A stretch of 64,000 bases of DNA from an uncultured Stenotrophomonas sp. (GTDB lineage: Bacteria; Pseudomonadota; Gammaproteobacteria; Xanthomonadales; Xanthomonadaceae). Positions within the stretch are counted from its first letter, which is position 1, and every line of letters starts with the position of its first letter. The position numbers and the translations under genes were made by a program. The notes under the pieces are model-generated. The model did not search any database and had not been told where the DNA came from. It saw nothing but the letters and a program-made list of their open reading frames with translations. Positions 10,331 to 19,383 of the stretch are shown in pieces. Location: NCBI GenBank assembly GCA_900078405.1, contig FLTS01000001.1, positions 248,001 through 312,000 of the forward strand, written 5' to 3'.

Positions 10331-13063
10331 TCAGCGCGTTTCTCCACCATCGGCGGATGCCAGCAGCTTTTCGGTTTTCAGTGGTGCATCGTCCGGGTAG
10401 AAGCCGTCGGGGGTGAAGCCGGCGCTGGCCCGCCGCAACAACGTGAGCGCTTCGTCGCGGTTTCCACGGGCCAGTGCGATGCGTGCCGCTTCGTATTCCA
10501 GCATGGCTTGCCAGTCTTCGCGGGTGTAGGCGCGCTTGAGCAGGTCGGGGCGCAGGTCTTGCAGATGGTGTTCGGCTTCGTCAGGAGATTTGCCTTGGTC
10601 CAGCAGGCAGGTAGCCAGCCCGTAGCGGGCGAGTTGGGCCTGGGGATAGTCGTCGTCGTTCCGTTCCCGGGAGACGACGAGCATACGGCGATAAATCGAC
10701 TCGGCAGCGGCGGGGTCGCCCTGCAAACGGGTTGCATAGGCGTGGTTGCCGAGAAAGCTCAACGCATTCCGGTTGTGTTCGCCGAACTTCGCCGTCATGC
10801 CCGCGTGTACTTCGGCAAACCGTGTTGCGGCTTCGGCGAAGCGCCGTTGCCGCAATTCCAGATGGGCGAACACGCTTTTGGCCATCAAGCTTTCACCCGC
10901 CTGCGGCCCCAGCACTTCGTCCAGGCCGCTGGATGCTTCGATGATGGCGTCGCGGGCCTCATCGAAGCGTTTGGCTTGCATCATGGTGTTGGCCAGCAGC
11001 GCAATCGCGTAAAGCGTGTGCTGGTGACGCGGGCCAAGTTCCTTTTTGCGGCGCTCGATCAGCGGCCGAAGCGTGGAAATGCTTTCGTCGAAGTTGCCCA
11101 GCAGCGCCAGGTCGTTGGCGATGTTGAACTCGATCTCGTTGCGCACATCCGTGGGCTGGTCGGCCTCCGGCAGGGACAGCAGCAGTTGAAGTGCTTCACG
11201 GTTCGCATGGAGAGCGGATCGGGTATCCGTCGCAAGAGAAGACACGCCGCCGCGTATGCGCCAGTAGCGCAGCGCAACCTGTGGATGGGCTGCGCTCAGG
11301 TAAGGGAGTTCCGGCACTACCGCGTCGAGCAAGGTGGTGGCTTCATCCATGCTGCCAGTACGCGCAAGATTGTAGGCGAGCCAGCAGCGGGCTTCGGCCA
11401 GTTTTTCGCGGTCGGCCGGTTGCAACGCTTCGTAGGCTGCCACGGCCTTGCGGCCTTCTTCGATGGACAGTTTCGCCTCGCTCCAGGCCGGAAAAGTGGA
11501 ACCGAGCGCGGCATGTAGCGCGGCACGCACGGTCAGTGCTTCCTCGCCCGGGATTTCGTCGATCTTCGGCAGCGCGGCTTTCAGGGCATCGAGGACGGTG
11601 ACGTCAGCGCGGCCGCTGCTGGTCGGCCCGGCGCGTTGGAATGTTTCGATCATGAATTTGGTGACGCCCTGTGCCGTCGTCGCTTCGCGTTGCGCGGCCC
11701 GCAATGCCGATTCGGCACGCTGGTACTGCCAGAGGCTGAGTGCCAGCCCGGCGGACAGCGCCAGCCCGGCAGCGATTACCCACGGCCGCCGTGCGCGGGT
11801 GCGCTCCAACGCTTGCCGCAATGTGGCGGCGTCATGTTCGGCTTGCTGCCGTTGTTGCTGTTCGTCGCGCCGCGTTTCCAGTTGTCGCAGTTGCTCGGCC
11901 AACTCGGCCACGCTGGCATGGCGGCGGGCCGGGTCGAGGTCGGTTGCACGGGCGATGTCGGCCGCCAGCAGTTCGTCGTCGATCTCGCGCTCCCAGCCCG
12001 GTGCCAGCGGCTGGTGCAGGTCGCCTACGACGAGTTGGTAAAGCACCACGCCCAATGCATACAGATCGCTGCGAATGCTGGCCGATTGCCCGGCGATCAG
12101 TTCCGGGGCCAGATACAGTGGCGTGCCGGAGGTGTCGGTGCGAGTGGTGGTCAGACCCAGCGAGGTGATGCCCAGTTCGGCCAGCCGCTCCGGTTGCAGC
12201 AGGCGGCTGTTGCCGAAATCAGTCAGGCGTGTACGCCAGCCTTCGCCCTGCGCGGCCACCAGCACGTTGGAAGGCTTGATGTCCTTGTGCAGCACGCCCA
12301 CGCCATGCGCGGCGGCCACGGTATCGGCAATTTGCAGGAACAGCCGCAGCCGCTGCTCGCGCGGCATCGCCGCCAGCCGGCCATCCTGTTCGGCCCATTC
12401 CGGCAGCGATTGCCCACCGTATTCGCATTCGAGGAAGAACGGCGGCTGCTCGAAATTCCAGTCAAGTACCCGCGCCAGGTCGTCGCGTTCGCCGAGGCTG
12501 TCGCGCAGCACCCGCGCCAGCGTGGCCTCGCGCTTGATCGCCGACAGCCGCTCGCCATCCAGCGCGAACTTGAACACCCGGCCATCGCGGCTGCGCGGTT
12601 GCCGTGCCAGCCAGACCTCGCTGCCGAGGGTGCGGCCGAGCAGGCGTTCGAGCTGGAAATGCGGGCGCTCCGGCACCGCCTGCCCTGCCGTCAGTTCCAG
12701 CCCGCTGGCGGTGCGCTGGCCCACCGTGACCCGCTCCAGCGGGCCGTCGAAGCGGTAGCCGATGCGCGGCACGGTGACGATGCGCGCTTCGCCGGCGGCC
12801 TCCAGCACCTTGCGCAGTTTGCCCACGGCGGTGGACAGCACGTGGTCCACCGTGGGCCGCCCCACCCATACCTGATCGAACAGTTCCTGCTTGGTCACCA
12901 CCTCGCCGACATGGCGCAGCAGCAGCGACAGCACTTCCAGCGGGCGGTTCTCCATTTCCACGGCCAGCCCGGCAATGCGCAGCTCGCGCTGGGCCTCGTC
13001 GTACTCCACCGGTCCGAAGCGCCAACGGTAGAGGGTGGTGGGCGGCGTATAGGAAGTGTTCAT
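10331..13063 (-). CDS. Winged-helix DNA-binding / Ser-Thr kinase / TPR membrane protein
   Basis: The product has about 910 residues. Residues 12-108 match an OmpR/PhoB-type winged helix (VLSLLLRHVGEVVTKQELFDQVW, broken here as ...EVVTKQELFDQVW; then IVTVPRIGYRF). Residues 136-395 are a protein kinase domain with a Lys in VFKFALD (165), catalytic loop HKDIKPSN (259-266), TDFGNS (281-286) and SGTPLYLAPE. A single hydrophobic helix at 427-447 should span the inner membrane. The remaining 450 residues are helical repeats of TPR type and would lie in the periplasm. The layout resembles CadC-like membrane regulators with a kinase inserted. HKD replaces the usual HRD, and the glycine-rich loop is weak. 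ATG 13063 starts just before the winged helix. Targets are unknown. Confidence 0.85.
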   Translation of the reverse strand: MNTSYTPPTTLYRWRFGPVEYDEAQRELRIAGLAVEMENRPLEVLSLLLRHVGEVVTKQELFDQVWVGRPTVDHVLSTAVGKLRKVLEAAGEARIVTVPRIGYRFDGPLERVTVGQRTASGLELTAGQAVPERPHFQLERLLGRTLGSEVWLARQPRSRDGRVFKFALDGERLSAIKREATLARVLRDSLGERDDLARVLDWNFEQPPFFLECEYGGQSLPEWAEQDGRLAAMPREQRLRLFLQIADTVAAAHGVGVLHKDIKPSNVLVAAQGEGWRTRLTDFGNSRLLQPERLAELGITSLGLTTTRTDTSGTPLYLAPELIAGQSASIRSDLYALGVVLYQLVVGDLHQPLAPGWEREIDDELLAADIARATDLDPARRHASVAELAEQLRQLETRRDEQQQRQQAEHDAATLRQALERTRARRPWVIAAGLALSAGLALSLWQYQRAESALRAAQREATTAQGVTKFMIETFQRAGPTSSGRADVTVLDALKAALPKIDEIPGEEALTVRAALHAALGSTFPAWSEAKLSIEEGRKAVAAYEALQPADREKLAEARCWLAYNLARTGSMDEATTLLDAVVPELPYLSAAHPQVALRYWRIRGGVSSLATDTRSALHANREALQLLLSLPEADQPTDVRNEIEFNIANDLALLGNFDESISTLRPLIERRKKELGPRHQHTLYAIALLANTMMQAKRFDEARDAIIEASSGLDEVLGPQAGESLMAKSVFAHLELRQRRFAEAATRFAEVHAGMTAKFGEHNRNALSFLGNHAYATRLQGDPAAAESIYRRMLVVSRERNDDDYPQAQLARYGLATCLLDQGKSPDEAEHHLQDLRPDLLKRAYTREDWQAMLEYEAARIALARGNRDEALTLLRRASAGFTPDGFYPDDAPLKTEKLLASADGGETR

Positions 13064-13277
13064 GCAGCGGGAGCATAGGCGGCCGCCCAAGGTCGGGCAA
13101 GGCGGGGAGAGTGTGTGGCTTGAAATGCAAGTCGTTGATCTAAAAGGGATCCGTGGCGGGCGTTGAATGCCTTGAAGGTTTCTTGAAGGTTGCGTGAGGA
13201 CTTGGATCGTGGCCCGCGAACAGCATCGGCCTGCACCAGTCATGCCGGCTGGCGGCTTCTCGGAAGGGGGATGGGAA

Positions 13278-13535
13278 ATGAAGCGTCGTTACGTGATGGC
13301 AGCGTCAGCCGTGTTGATGGCGGTGGGGCTGGTTGGCTGCGGTGGCCAATGGGTGGATGCGTCTACCTATACCTGCAACAGGGAGGGTGTCTTGGAGGAG
13401 CTTCGCAAGAGCGAAGTAGTAATGCATTCGCTCGCGGACGCATGTTCGACCAAGGGCCAACAGTTCACTGGCGAGATGCGCTGTGTTCCGGTGCAGTCAG
13501 GAGGGAAGCTGCAGTTGCAGGGCAAGTGCAACTGA
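13278..13535 (+). CDS. Small putative lipoprotein
   Basis: The product has 85 residues and starts at ATG 13278 behind an AAGGGGG ribosome site. A short basic start (MKRRYVMAAS) leads to a lipobox LVGC near residue 21-24, so it is probably attached to a membrane. The mature part contains several cysteines (YTCNREG, ADACSTKG, MRCVPVQ, GKCN) that could form disulfides. No family is recognised. It opens a same-strand run of small envelope genes to 17347 and is divergent from the kinase gene at 13063. Confidence 0.65.
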   Translation: MKRRYVMAASAVLMAVGLVGCGGQWVDASTYTCNREGVLEELRKSEVVMHSLADACSTKGQQFTGEMRCVPVQSGGKLQLQGKCN

Positions 13536-13672
13536 ATGTGCCTTGTCCTTCCGGGATGCAAACCGGAGGGCGGAATCCATTCAATCCTCACCTCCATTCA
13601 TCACCCCATGCACAGGAGGCCGGAGAAAGCCGGTATCACGATTTTCATTCATCTGCATAGAGAGGAGTAACC

Positions 13673-14023
13673 ATGAGCGGCACGTCTAGCGGTGTGGGCG
13701 GAATGAGCCCGAATACGTTGGCATTGGCTGCACACGCCATTGGCGTCTTGCCGCCGCCTGCGGGACTGGTGGGCGCTTTCGTGGTCTGGCTTGCGACACG
13801 CGACAAACCGGAACTGGCTTTTGCTACCAGGCAGGCAAAGGAGCAACTGAATTTCGGCATCACCGTGCTGGCGGCAACCGTGCTGTGTATCGTCACCATG
13901 GTTGGTGTTTTCTTGGCCCCGGTGGTGCTGGCGGTGGGAGCGTTGTTTTCCATCATTGCCGCAGTGAAGGCCAGCAAAGGCGAGCCCTATCGGTTTCCTC
14001 TGACTTTCAGGCTTGTCAAATGA
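13673..14023 (+). CDS. DUF4870-type small membrane protein
   Basis: The 116-residue product begins with a Gly/Ser-rich stretch. It has three hydrophobic segments: a region around ALAAHAIGVLPPPAGLVGAF, then FGITVLAATVLCIVTMVGVF, then VVLAVGALFSIIAAVKASKG. The order and the KEQLNF motif between them fit DUF4870 (Tic20-like) proteins of unknown role. GAGAGGAGT before ATG 13673 is a strong ribosome site. About 137 bp separate it from the upstream lipoprotein. Confidence 0.75.
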   Translation: MSGTSSGVGGMSPNTLALAAHAIGVLPPPAGLVGAFVVWLATRDKPELAFATRQAKEQLNFGITVLAATVLCIVTMVGVFLAPVVLAVGALFSIIAAVKASKGEPYRFPLTFRLVK

Positions 14024-14153
14024 GGCCTTGCCGGTTCCCGGCAACTGCTTGGGACTATCCGGTGATGGTTGTCGAGGATGTGGTGCTGCCACTACTGCGG
14101 GAAAGGAGAGTGGCCATCACGTGGTTATTTCCGAAATGGAAAGGAGTATTCCG

Positions 14154-14468
14154 GTGAATATAGAAAAGATCGCAAGAGCCGTTCCCGTCATGCTGCTGGT
14201 TGCTTTGCTGACTGCGTGCAGTGGCGGGTTGTCCGGTGAGTATGGGCAGGAGGTCAATGGCGAGTGGGATACGACCATGACCTTCAAGGGTGACGGAGAG
14301 GTCGAAATTGACATGGGTATTGCCCAGGTGGTGGGCAAATACGAAGTCAAGGACGGCAAACTGCGCATCAGCATGTCCGATGGCACACCTTCGCAAGCTT
14401 TCGTCATCAACGACAAGGGTTGCATCGAGGGCGGCATGCTGTTCGGCACGCTGTGCAAGAAGAAGTAA
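14154..14468 (+). CDS. Small putative lipoprotein
   Basis: I choose GTG 14154 because AAAGGAG lies seven bases upstream and the resulting start (MNIEKIARAVPVMLLVALLTAC) gives a clean lipoprotein signal with lipobox LTAC. The ORF could be read open further upstream, but that part overlaps the DUF4870 gene. The mature domain (GEYGQEVNGEWDTTMTFKG, then GKYEVKDGKLRISM) looks like a small beta-barrel or beta-sandwich, similar in style to extracytoplasmic DUF proteins. The role is unknown. Confidence 0.65.
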   Translation: MNIEKIARAVPVMLLVALLTACSGGLSGEYGQEVNGEWDTTMTFKGDGEVEIDMGIAQVVGKYEVKDGKLRISMSDGTPSQAFVINDKGCIEGGMLFGTLCKKK

Positions 14469-14587
14469 CTGGCAACCATCGATCACCATTGCGGTGATAA
14501 CACCATGAGCGCACGCGACATCCTTCAGCGGGGTGGCAGGAGAAATTGAATCCCCTGCCGGTGCATATGATTGATAAGGGGGAAGGT

Positions 14588-15361
14588 ATGAAGATTCCAT
14601 ATCTCACAGGCATCACAGCAGCCCTGTTGCTGGCAACGGGCATGGCGGTGGCGGCGGAACCCACTCCGGCACAGCGCCGGGCGGTGGATGCGTATGCAGC
14701 CGGGCAGAGGAGGGCCGAGGTGACAGAGAGCTTGGTGGCCGACCTGAATGGTGATGGCAAGGGCGAGGTTGTTGCACACATCCACTGGTTTGAAGACCAC
14801 TTCAGCCGGCTGGTGGTGTTTGCCGATACCGGCAAGGGCTTGCAGAAGGTGGCGCAGAGCGAGGTTGGCTTGGGCTTGGTCACGCGCATCACTGCCAGTG
14901 GCGGCCTGATTCGGGTCGAAGCCTTATGGCGCCCCGACTCTGGTGGAATGCCCAGCGTGGAAAAGACCGCCACCTATCGCATGCAGGGCAACCAAGTGGT
15001 GGAGGTGGCCGCGCAACCAGCGGTTGCGCGGGCGGCCTCGGCGGCGAACGCTGCTGCACCGCTGCCGCCGCTGGGTTTGGTTGCCGGCTATTACACAACG
15101 TCGGGTTATTGCCGCAACAGCACCGAATACTTCGCATATGACGGCAAGCGCGCTGGCATGGTCATGCAGCACGCAACTGACCTCGTTCCAGTTGCTGCGC
15201 TGAAAAAGAAGGGCAAATGGTGGACGAGTGATGGTGCTGATTGGGCGGTGATGGTGGAAACCCCTACACGCGTATGGGTGGCCCTTGCTGACGAAACGCC
15301 GGAGGAACTGTGCCCGGCGGATCAGGTGCCGGCATGGGTACGCGAGCGCAGTAGGCAGTAG
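14588..15361 (+). CDS. Exported protein of unknown function with an FG-GAP-like N-terminal half
   Basis: ATG 14588 follows a GGGGAAGG ribosome site. The first 22 residues form a signal peptide ending GMAVAAE. Residues 40-70 contain ESLVADLNGDGKGEVVAHIHW, here abbreviated to the motif DLNGDGKGE, a calcium-binding-like loop of FG-GAP/VCBS type. The C-terminal 100 residues (SGYCRNSTEYFAYDGKRAG, then KGKWWTSDGADWAV) form a separate beta-rich region. It has 257 residues in total. I recognise no characterised family. Confidence 0.6.
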   Translation: MKIPYLTGITAALLLATGMAVAAEPTPAQRRAVDAYAAGQRRAEVTESLVADLNGDGKGEVVAHIHWFEDHFSRLVVFADTGKGLQKVAQSEVGLGLVTRITASGGLIRVEALWRPDSGGMPSVEKTATYRMQGNQVVEVAAQPAVARAASAANAAAPLPPLGLVAGYYTTSGYCRNSTEYFAYDGKRAGMVMQHATDLVPVAALKKKGKWWTSDGADWAVMVETPTRVWVALADETPEELCPADQVPAWVRERSRQ

Positions 15362-15421
15362 GAGACGGGCAGAAAACGGAGCCCGCTTTTCCGGTGTGGA
15401 TGAAAACGACACGGGGATGAC

Positions 15422-16600
15422 ATGAAAATTTGGCCGATGATCTGGTCGAAGAAAGAGGATGGCGCGTTTGCGACCATCGGCGCGGTCGTCGCGCTGGTGG
15501 GGGATTTCGCCAGTTTCCTGGAGAAACTACCGCTGACCCGCTGGATAATTTGGCCGGCACTGTTGCTTACGGTGGCGTTGGGCATGGTGTGTTACCGCAA
15601 GATGCGCGAGGAACTCAAATCCCCGGTTCTGGCCTCGGCTACGGGGCCGGCATGCGAGCAAAAGGACGAACAGTGCAAGGGCGACCCGAGTACGCGCTCG
15701 AAGGCCGTGGGCAACTGCCGCCAATGCAACGGCTTTCGCGTCACCTTTTTCACCGCCTTGAGCGTGGCGTTGCTGATGCTTGCCAGCGGCTCGAAGGAAA
15801 CCTTTGCCGAGCAGGCCGCCACGCGGCTGGGCGTGATTGAGGAAAAGGTGGATGCGGTCAAGGAGGACACAGGTGTCATTCGGGACGATGTTGGCGTCCT
15901 GCGCGAAAGCATGGCCATACATGAGTTGATAAGGAACCCGAAAACGGCGGAGGAGTATTTCCACAACGTGTGGGCGTACTTGAACGTGCGTCAGGACGAT
16001 GCCAAGGCATGGGAGGTGGTACAGGAGATGTACCGCCACCATGCCCCGAACAAGCTGGATGCGGCGCAGTTGTACGAGCAATTGGGAGGCATTCACTTGG
16101 GGGCGGCAGAGACGCACCGGCGAATGCTGGCGGTCGGCCGGGAAAAGCAGGATGCAGCCATGCTGGTGGTGGCCTCGCGCGCGGCCGATGGCGAAAGCGC
16201 AACTTGGGCCTTGTTGAATGAGGCGCGGGCAATGGACCCGGAAATGCCGCATGCCGCATGGGACATCGGCAACTATAGACTGGGGCGTTACGTTACTTCA
16301 AAGGCCAGCACGCTCAATGAAAGTACGCACTACCTGCAGCAGATCGAGCAGAAGGGGCTGGAAGCCTTCCTGAAACTGGCTGAAAGCAAACCGCCGGCTT
16401 CCTATTTCTTCAGGCCTCGTTTCAGTGGTGACAGCGAGCAACTGGTGCGGATGCGACTGGAAGGCATCCGCGAGTTGGCACAAATCAAGGAGCAGAACCG
16501 GAAGGCGGTGGAACAGAGTCAGGCGCGTTTGCGCGATGGTATGCGCCGGCAGAACGAAGAGTTGGAACGGCGGGCGCGGGAGCGACGCCAACGGCAGTGA
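15422..16600 (+). CDS. Membrane protein of unknown function with coiled-coil and helical-repeat region
   Basis: The 392-residue product has two hydrophobic segments near its start (FATIGAVVALVGDFASFL and WIIWPALLLTVALGMVC). A cysteine-rich cytoplasmic loop follows (ACEQKDEQCKGD, NCRQCNG), and then a third segment (FFTALSVALLMLAS). The remaining 250 residues are soluble: a short coiled coil (IEEKVDAVKEDTGVIRDDVG), TPR-like helices and a charged C-terminal helix rich in Arg, Glu and Gln. I do not recognise a family. It overlaps nothing and is followed after three bases by the next small gene, so they are probably co-transcribed. Confidence 0.6.
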   Translation: MKIWPMIWSKKEDGAFATIGAVVALVGDFASFLEKLPLTRWIIWPALLLTVALGMVCYRKMREELKSPVLASATGPACEQKDEQCKGDPSTRSKAVGNCRQCNGFRVTFFTALSVALLMLASGSKETFAEQAATRLGVIEEKVDAVKEDTGVIRDDVGVLRESMAIHELIRNPKTAEEYFHNVWAYLNVRQDDAKAWEVVQEMYRHHAPNKLDAAQLYEQLGGIHLGAAETHRRMLAVGREKQDAAMLVVASRAADGESATWALLNEARAMDPEMPHAAWDIGNYRLGRYVTSKASTLNESTHYLQQIEQKGLEAFLKLAESKPPASYFFRPRFSGDSEQLVRMRLEGIRELAQIKEQNRKAVEQSQARLRDGMRRQNEELERRARERRQRQ

Positions 16601-16603
16601 ATC

Positions 16604-17014
16604 GTGCTGGGTGATTGGCGGAAGTGGTCCCAGTACATCGGCGTCATTCCCTCGCCATGGAAATACTGGGAAACCATTTATCTGGCCGCTTTGGCTCCCG
16701 TGTTTGCTTGCCTGCCCACACGCCAAAACGAATGGAGATTCCACATGGGCGGATGGGTTCTTTTTCGCGGGCTGGACATCATTGCCATGGTTGTACCCTT
16801 CTATATGAATGGCATCCGCATGATGCTGGCCATGCGCAAGTATGAGTTCGAAAGCCGGACCGGTGGGGGTGTTGTCAGGTTCAAGGATTTTGAAGTAACT
16901 CACGTGCATCGCAGGAGAGAGACGATGGCACGTTCCATTCAATGGGTTGCCGTCTGCATTGCCGTGGCGGGCTGCGGGGTAATTGTGACCGGCATGGTGA
17001 TACTGGGGAATTGA
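16604..17014 (+). CDS. Small membrane protein of unknown function
   Basis: The product has 136 residues starting at GTG 16604, three bases after the preceding stop. Hydrophobic stretches occur near residues 22-38 (ETIYLAALAPVFACLP), 50-70 (VLFRGLDIIAMVVPFYM) and 113-135 (WVAVCIAVAGCGVIVTGMVIL). No domain is recognised. The tight spacing links it to the upstream membrane protein. Confidence 0.5.
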   Translation: MLGDWRKWSQYIGVIPSPWKYWETIYLAALAPVFACLPTRQNEWRFHMGGWVLFRGLDIIAMVVPFYMNGIRMMLAMRKYEFESRTGGGVVRFKDFEVTHVHRRRETMARSIQWVAVCIAVAGCGVIVTGMVILGN

Positions 17015-17054
17015 TGCCCACGGTTGGTGGTGCGCAGGCGATAGGAGGGCGGTA

Positions 17055-17347
17055 ATGGCATGGCATCTGCGTAACGGAAGAGTCCTGTCGTCGCAGGAAG
17101 CGGCGGACGAAGATAAAGGCACTGCCCGCTTCGTGATAGGAGTGGTATTGGCCTTGTTGTGCGGCGGTGCCGCGTGGTTCTTGATGGGCGGTATGTGGAA
17201 GGTCCGTTCAAGAAAGTCGTCTTGCTGGGTGTAACCGGAGGTGCGTTCTGGGTGGGCAGCAGATTCACCCGTCCCATCCTGTTGGGCGCGCGTTGGCTGT
17301 TTCTGATCGGCTTGGGATTGGGGACGATTATCTGGATATTGAAGTAA
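17055..17347 (+). pseudogene. Small membrane protein, apparently frameshifted
   Basis: ATG 17055 has a strong AGGAGGG ribosome site and encodes MAWHLRNGRVLSSQEAADED followed by a hydrophobic helix (FVIGVVLALLCGGAAWFLMGG). The frame then turns hydrophilic and ends at 17234. A second frame from about 17190 to 17347 gives YVEGPFKKVVLLGVTGGAFW and two more hydrophobic stretches, ending IIWILK. One shift near 17190-17200 would join them into a three-helix protein of about 97 residues. The 225 bp after it hold nothing I can support. Confidence 0.45.
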
Positions 17348-17573
17348 TGGCCGGCTGTATCACGCACGGACCTGCGGTATGAAAACATCGGATGCCTGGT
17401 CCGATCTACTCCGCTTGCAGGAGCGATCTCGGCCGCAAATGCCACCAGGATTTTCCGACTAGATATTTGCGGCCAGGGTGGCTTTCACTGTTCCCACCGC
17501 AAAATTCGCATGAGCGGGCGATCAAGGGGGCCGGCACCCATTGTTGTCCGCGGGTCGAGCAGTCTTGCCGTTT

Positions 17574-18392
17574 CTATTCCGGTGTCGGCCGCCGATGCGC
17601 GTCCAGCCTGATGATGCGGTCGGCGATGGCCGGCAGCGTGCGCAGTGCCTGTCGGCTGATGCGTTCGTAGAATTGCACGAAGCGCTCCACCTGTGTCCGG
17701 TTCATGCCGGTGCGGCCGGGGGCGGCCTGTTGCAGGCCCTGTTCCTGTTGCCAGCGCCACTGCGGCACCACCTCGAAACCGGGCGGCTGCAGGAACCACA
17801 ACGTGTCGATGCGCGTCCACAGCGCCGGGTAGTCGCACACCAGCGCCCGGTTGCACCAGCGGCGCCACGTGCCATCGGCGTCCTCGTCGCGTTCCAGCGC
17901 GTTGACCGGCTCGCCCAGCGCCGTCTCGCCCTCGGCGGGGGTGCCGAGGAACCAGCCTTCGAACACCACCAGGTCGGCACGGGCGTCGCTGCGTGGCCAT
18001 TGCGCCTGCGGCAGGCGTTCGTCGGCCAGCTTGTCGAAGCGCGGCAGTGCGACTGCTTCGCCGGCGCGCAGGGCGTCCAGCGTGCGCGCCGCCAGGGCGA
18101 GGTCGTGCGTACCGGGTGGGCCGCGGGTGGCCAGCAGCGGGTGCATGTCGCGGGCCAGCGCCTGGCGTTCCGGGCGGGGCAGGTAGAAGTCGTCGATCGA
18201 GACGGTCGCCGCACGCAATCCGCGTGCTGTGGCCGATGCGGCAACCTGCGCCGCCAGCGTGGATTTGCCGATGCCTTGCAGGCCGCTGATGCCCAGCACC
18301 GGCACATGGCCGACGTGCAGCGCCAGCGCCGAGTCCAGCGCTTCGGCGACCAGTGCCGGCGAGAAACCGGCGGGATGCGACGGGGGCTTCAT
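17574..18392 (-). CDS. P-loop kinase, D-glycerate 3-kinase-like
   Basis: The product has 272 residues. [14 protein letters not shown] is the Walker A motif (near residues 33-46), SIDDFYLP is the substrate/base segment typical of the phosphoribulokinase-uridine kinase-glycerate kinase fold, and VVFEGWFLG is the Walker B-like strand. This matches the plant-type glycerate kinase family, which phosphorylates D-glycerate at C3 with ATP. The true substrate here is inferred only. ATG 18392 ([10 protein letters not shown]) starts just upstream of the fold. The gene is divergent from pdxH, with 41 bp between starts. Confidence 0.75.
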   Translation of the reverse strand: MKPPSHPAGFSPALVAEALDSALALHVGHVPVLGISGLQGIGKSTLAAQVAASATARGLRAATVSIDDFYLPRPERQALARDMHPLLATRGPPGTHDLALAARTLDALRAGEAVALPRFDKLADERLPQAQWPRSDARADLVVFEGWFLGTPAEGETALGEPVNALERDEDADGTWRRWCNRALVCDYPALWTRIDTLWFLQPPGFEVVPQWRWQQEQGLQQAAPGRTGMNRTQVERFVQFYERISRQALRTLPAIADRIIRLDAHRRPTPE

Positions 18393-18433
18393 CGCGCGAC
18401 AATAGCCCGAATCCAGCTCCCCGAACCGGACCC

Positions 18434-19033
18434 ATGACCGACCTGTACGCAGAAGCGCTTTCGACCTTTGCCCAGTTGTTCGAAGAGGCCAAGGCCGGCA
18501 AGGAGATCGACGCCACGGCAATGACCGTGGCCACCGCCGACACCGACGGCCGGCCATCGGCGCGCACCGTGCTGCTCAAGGACTTCGACGAGCGCGGTTT
18601 CGTGTTCTATACCCACCTGCACAGCCGCAAGGGCCGCGAATTGCACGAGAACCGGCAGGCGGCATTGCTGTTCCTGTGGCGCAGCCTGCGCGAGGCCGGC
18701 ATCCAGGTGCGGGTGGAAGGCGACGCGCAACTGGTGGCGGAGGCCGATGCCGATGCCTATTTCGCCACGCGGCCGCGCATGAGCCAGATCGGCGCGTGGG
18801 CGTCGGTGCAGTCGCAGCCGCTGGCCTCGCGCGAGGAGTTCGAGCAGCGCCTGCGGAATTTCGAGGCGCAGTTCGAGGGCCGCGAGGTGCCGCGCCCGGA
18901 CGGATGGAGCGGCATCCGCGTGGTGCCGCGGCGCATCGAGTTCTGGTACGGCGCCAACTTCCGCCTGCACGAGCGCTGGTGCTACGAGGCCGATGCGGCC
19001 GGCGCATGGAGCAAGCGGCTGCTGTATCCGTGA
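18434..19033 (+). CDS. pdxH: Pyridoxamine 5'-phosphate oxidase
   Basis: PdxH is the FMN enzyme that oxidises pyridoxine or pyridoxamine 5'-phosphate to pyridoxal 5'-phosphate. The 199-residue product shows [20 protein letters not shown] (FMN-binding strand), [18 protein letters not shown], the [10 protein letters not shown] motif and the C-terminal RLHERWCYE (family RLHDR...), ending in KRLLYP as usual. ATG 18434 gives normal length. The TGA stop overlaps the next frame's GTG/ATG region, so the genes are coupled. Confidence 0.95.
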   Translation: MTDLYAEALSTFAQLFEEAKAGKEIDATAMTVATADTDGRPSARTVLLKDFDERGFVFYTHLHSRKGRELHENRQAALLFLWRSLREAGIQVRVEGDAQLVAEADADAYFATRPRMSQIGAWASVQSQPLASREEFEQRLRNFEAQFEGREVPRPDGWSGIRVVPRRIEFWYGANFRLHERWCYEADAAGAWSKRLLYP

Positions 19034-19038
19034 GCGGC

Positions 19039-19383
19039 ATGCGCCTGCACCCGGTCTATCGCATCACCGTGTTCGTGCCGCCGGTGCATCTGGAGGCGCT
19101 CAAGCGCGGCATCCTCGCGGTGGACGACCTGGCCGCCGGCGGCTACGCGCATGGCATGTGGGAATCGGCACCGGGGCGTGAGCAGTTCCGCGTGCAGCCC
19201 GGCACCACCAGCGCCGCCGGCCAGCCCGGCGAACTGGTGCGCGAGGCGACGGTGCGGCTGGAGTTCTGCATTCCGCGCGACCCGGTGCGGTTGCAACGGT
19301 TGCTGGACGAGGGCGTTGCCGCGCACCACCCGTGGCGCAGCCCGGCGGTGTTCGTCGAGGCCGTGGAGTTCGCCACGCCATGA
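19039..19383 (+). CDS. NIF3/CutA-like small protein (YqfO family)
   Basis: The product is 114 residues from ATG 19039, or 117 from GTG 19030 that overlaps the pdxH stop. YRITVFVPPVHLEALKRGIL at the start and VRLEFCIPRDPVRLQRLLDE with AHHPWRSPAVFVEAVEF at the end match the CutA-like ferredoxin fold that also occurs inside YqfO/NIF3 proteins. Stand-alone copies have no settled function. Its stop overlaps the start of the next gene by four bases (ATGA). Confidence 0.7.
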   Translation: MRLHPVYRITVFVPPVHLEALKRGILAVDDLAAGGYAHGMWESAPGREQFRVQPGTTSAAGQPGELVREATVRLEFCIPRDPVRLQRLLDEGVAAHHPWRSPAVFVEAVEFATP

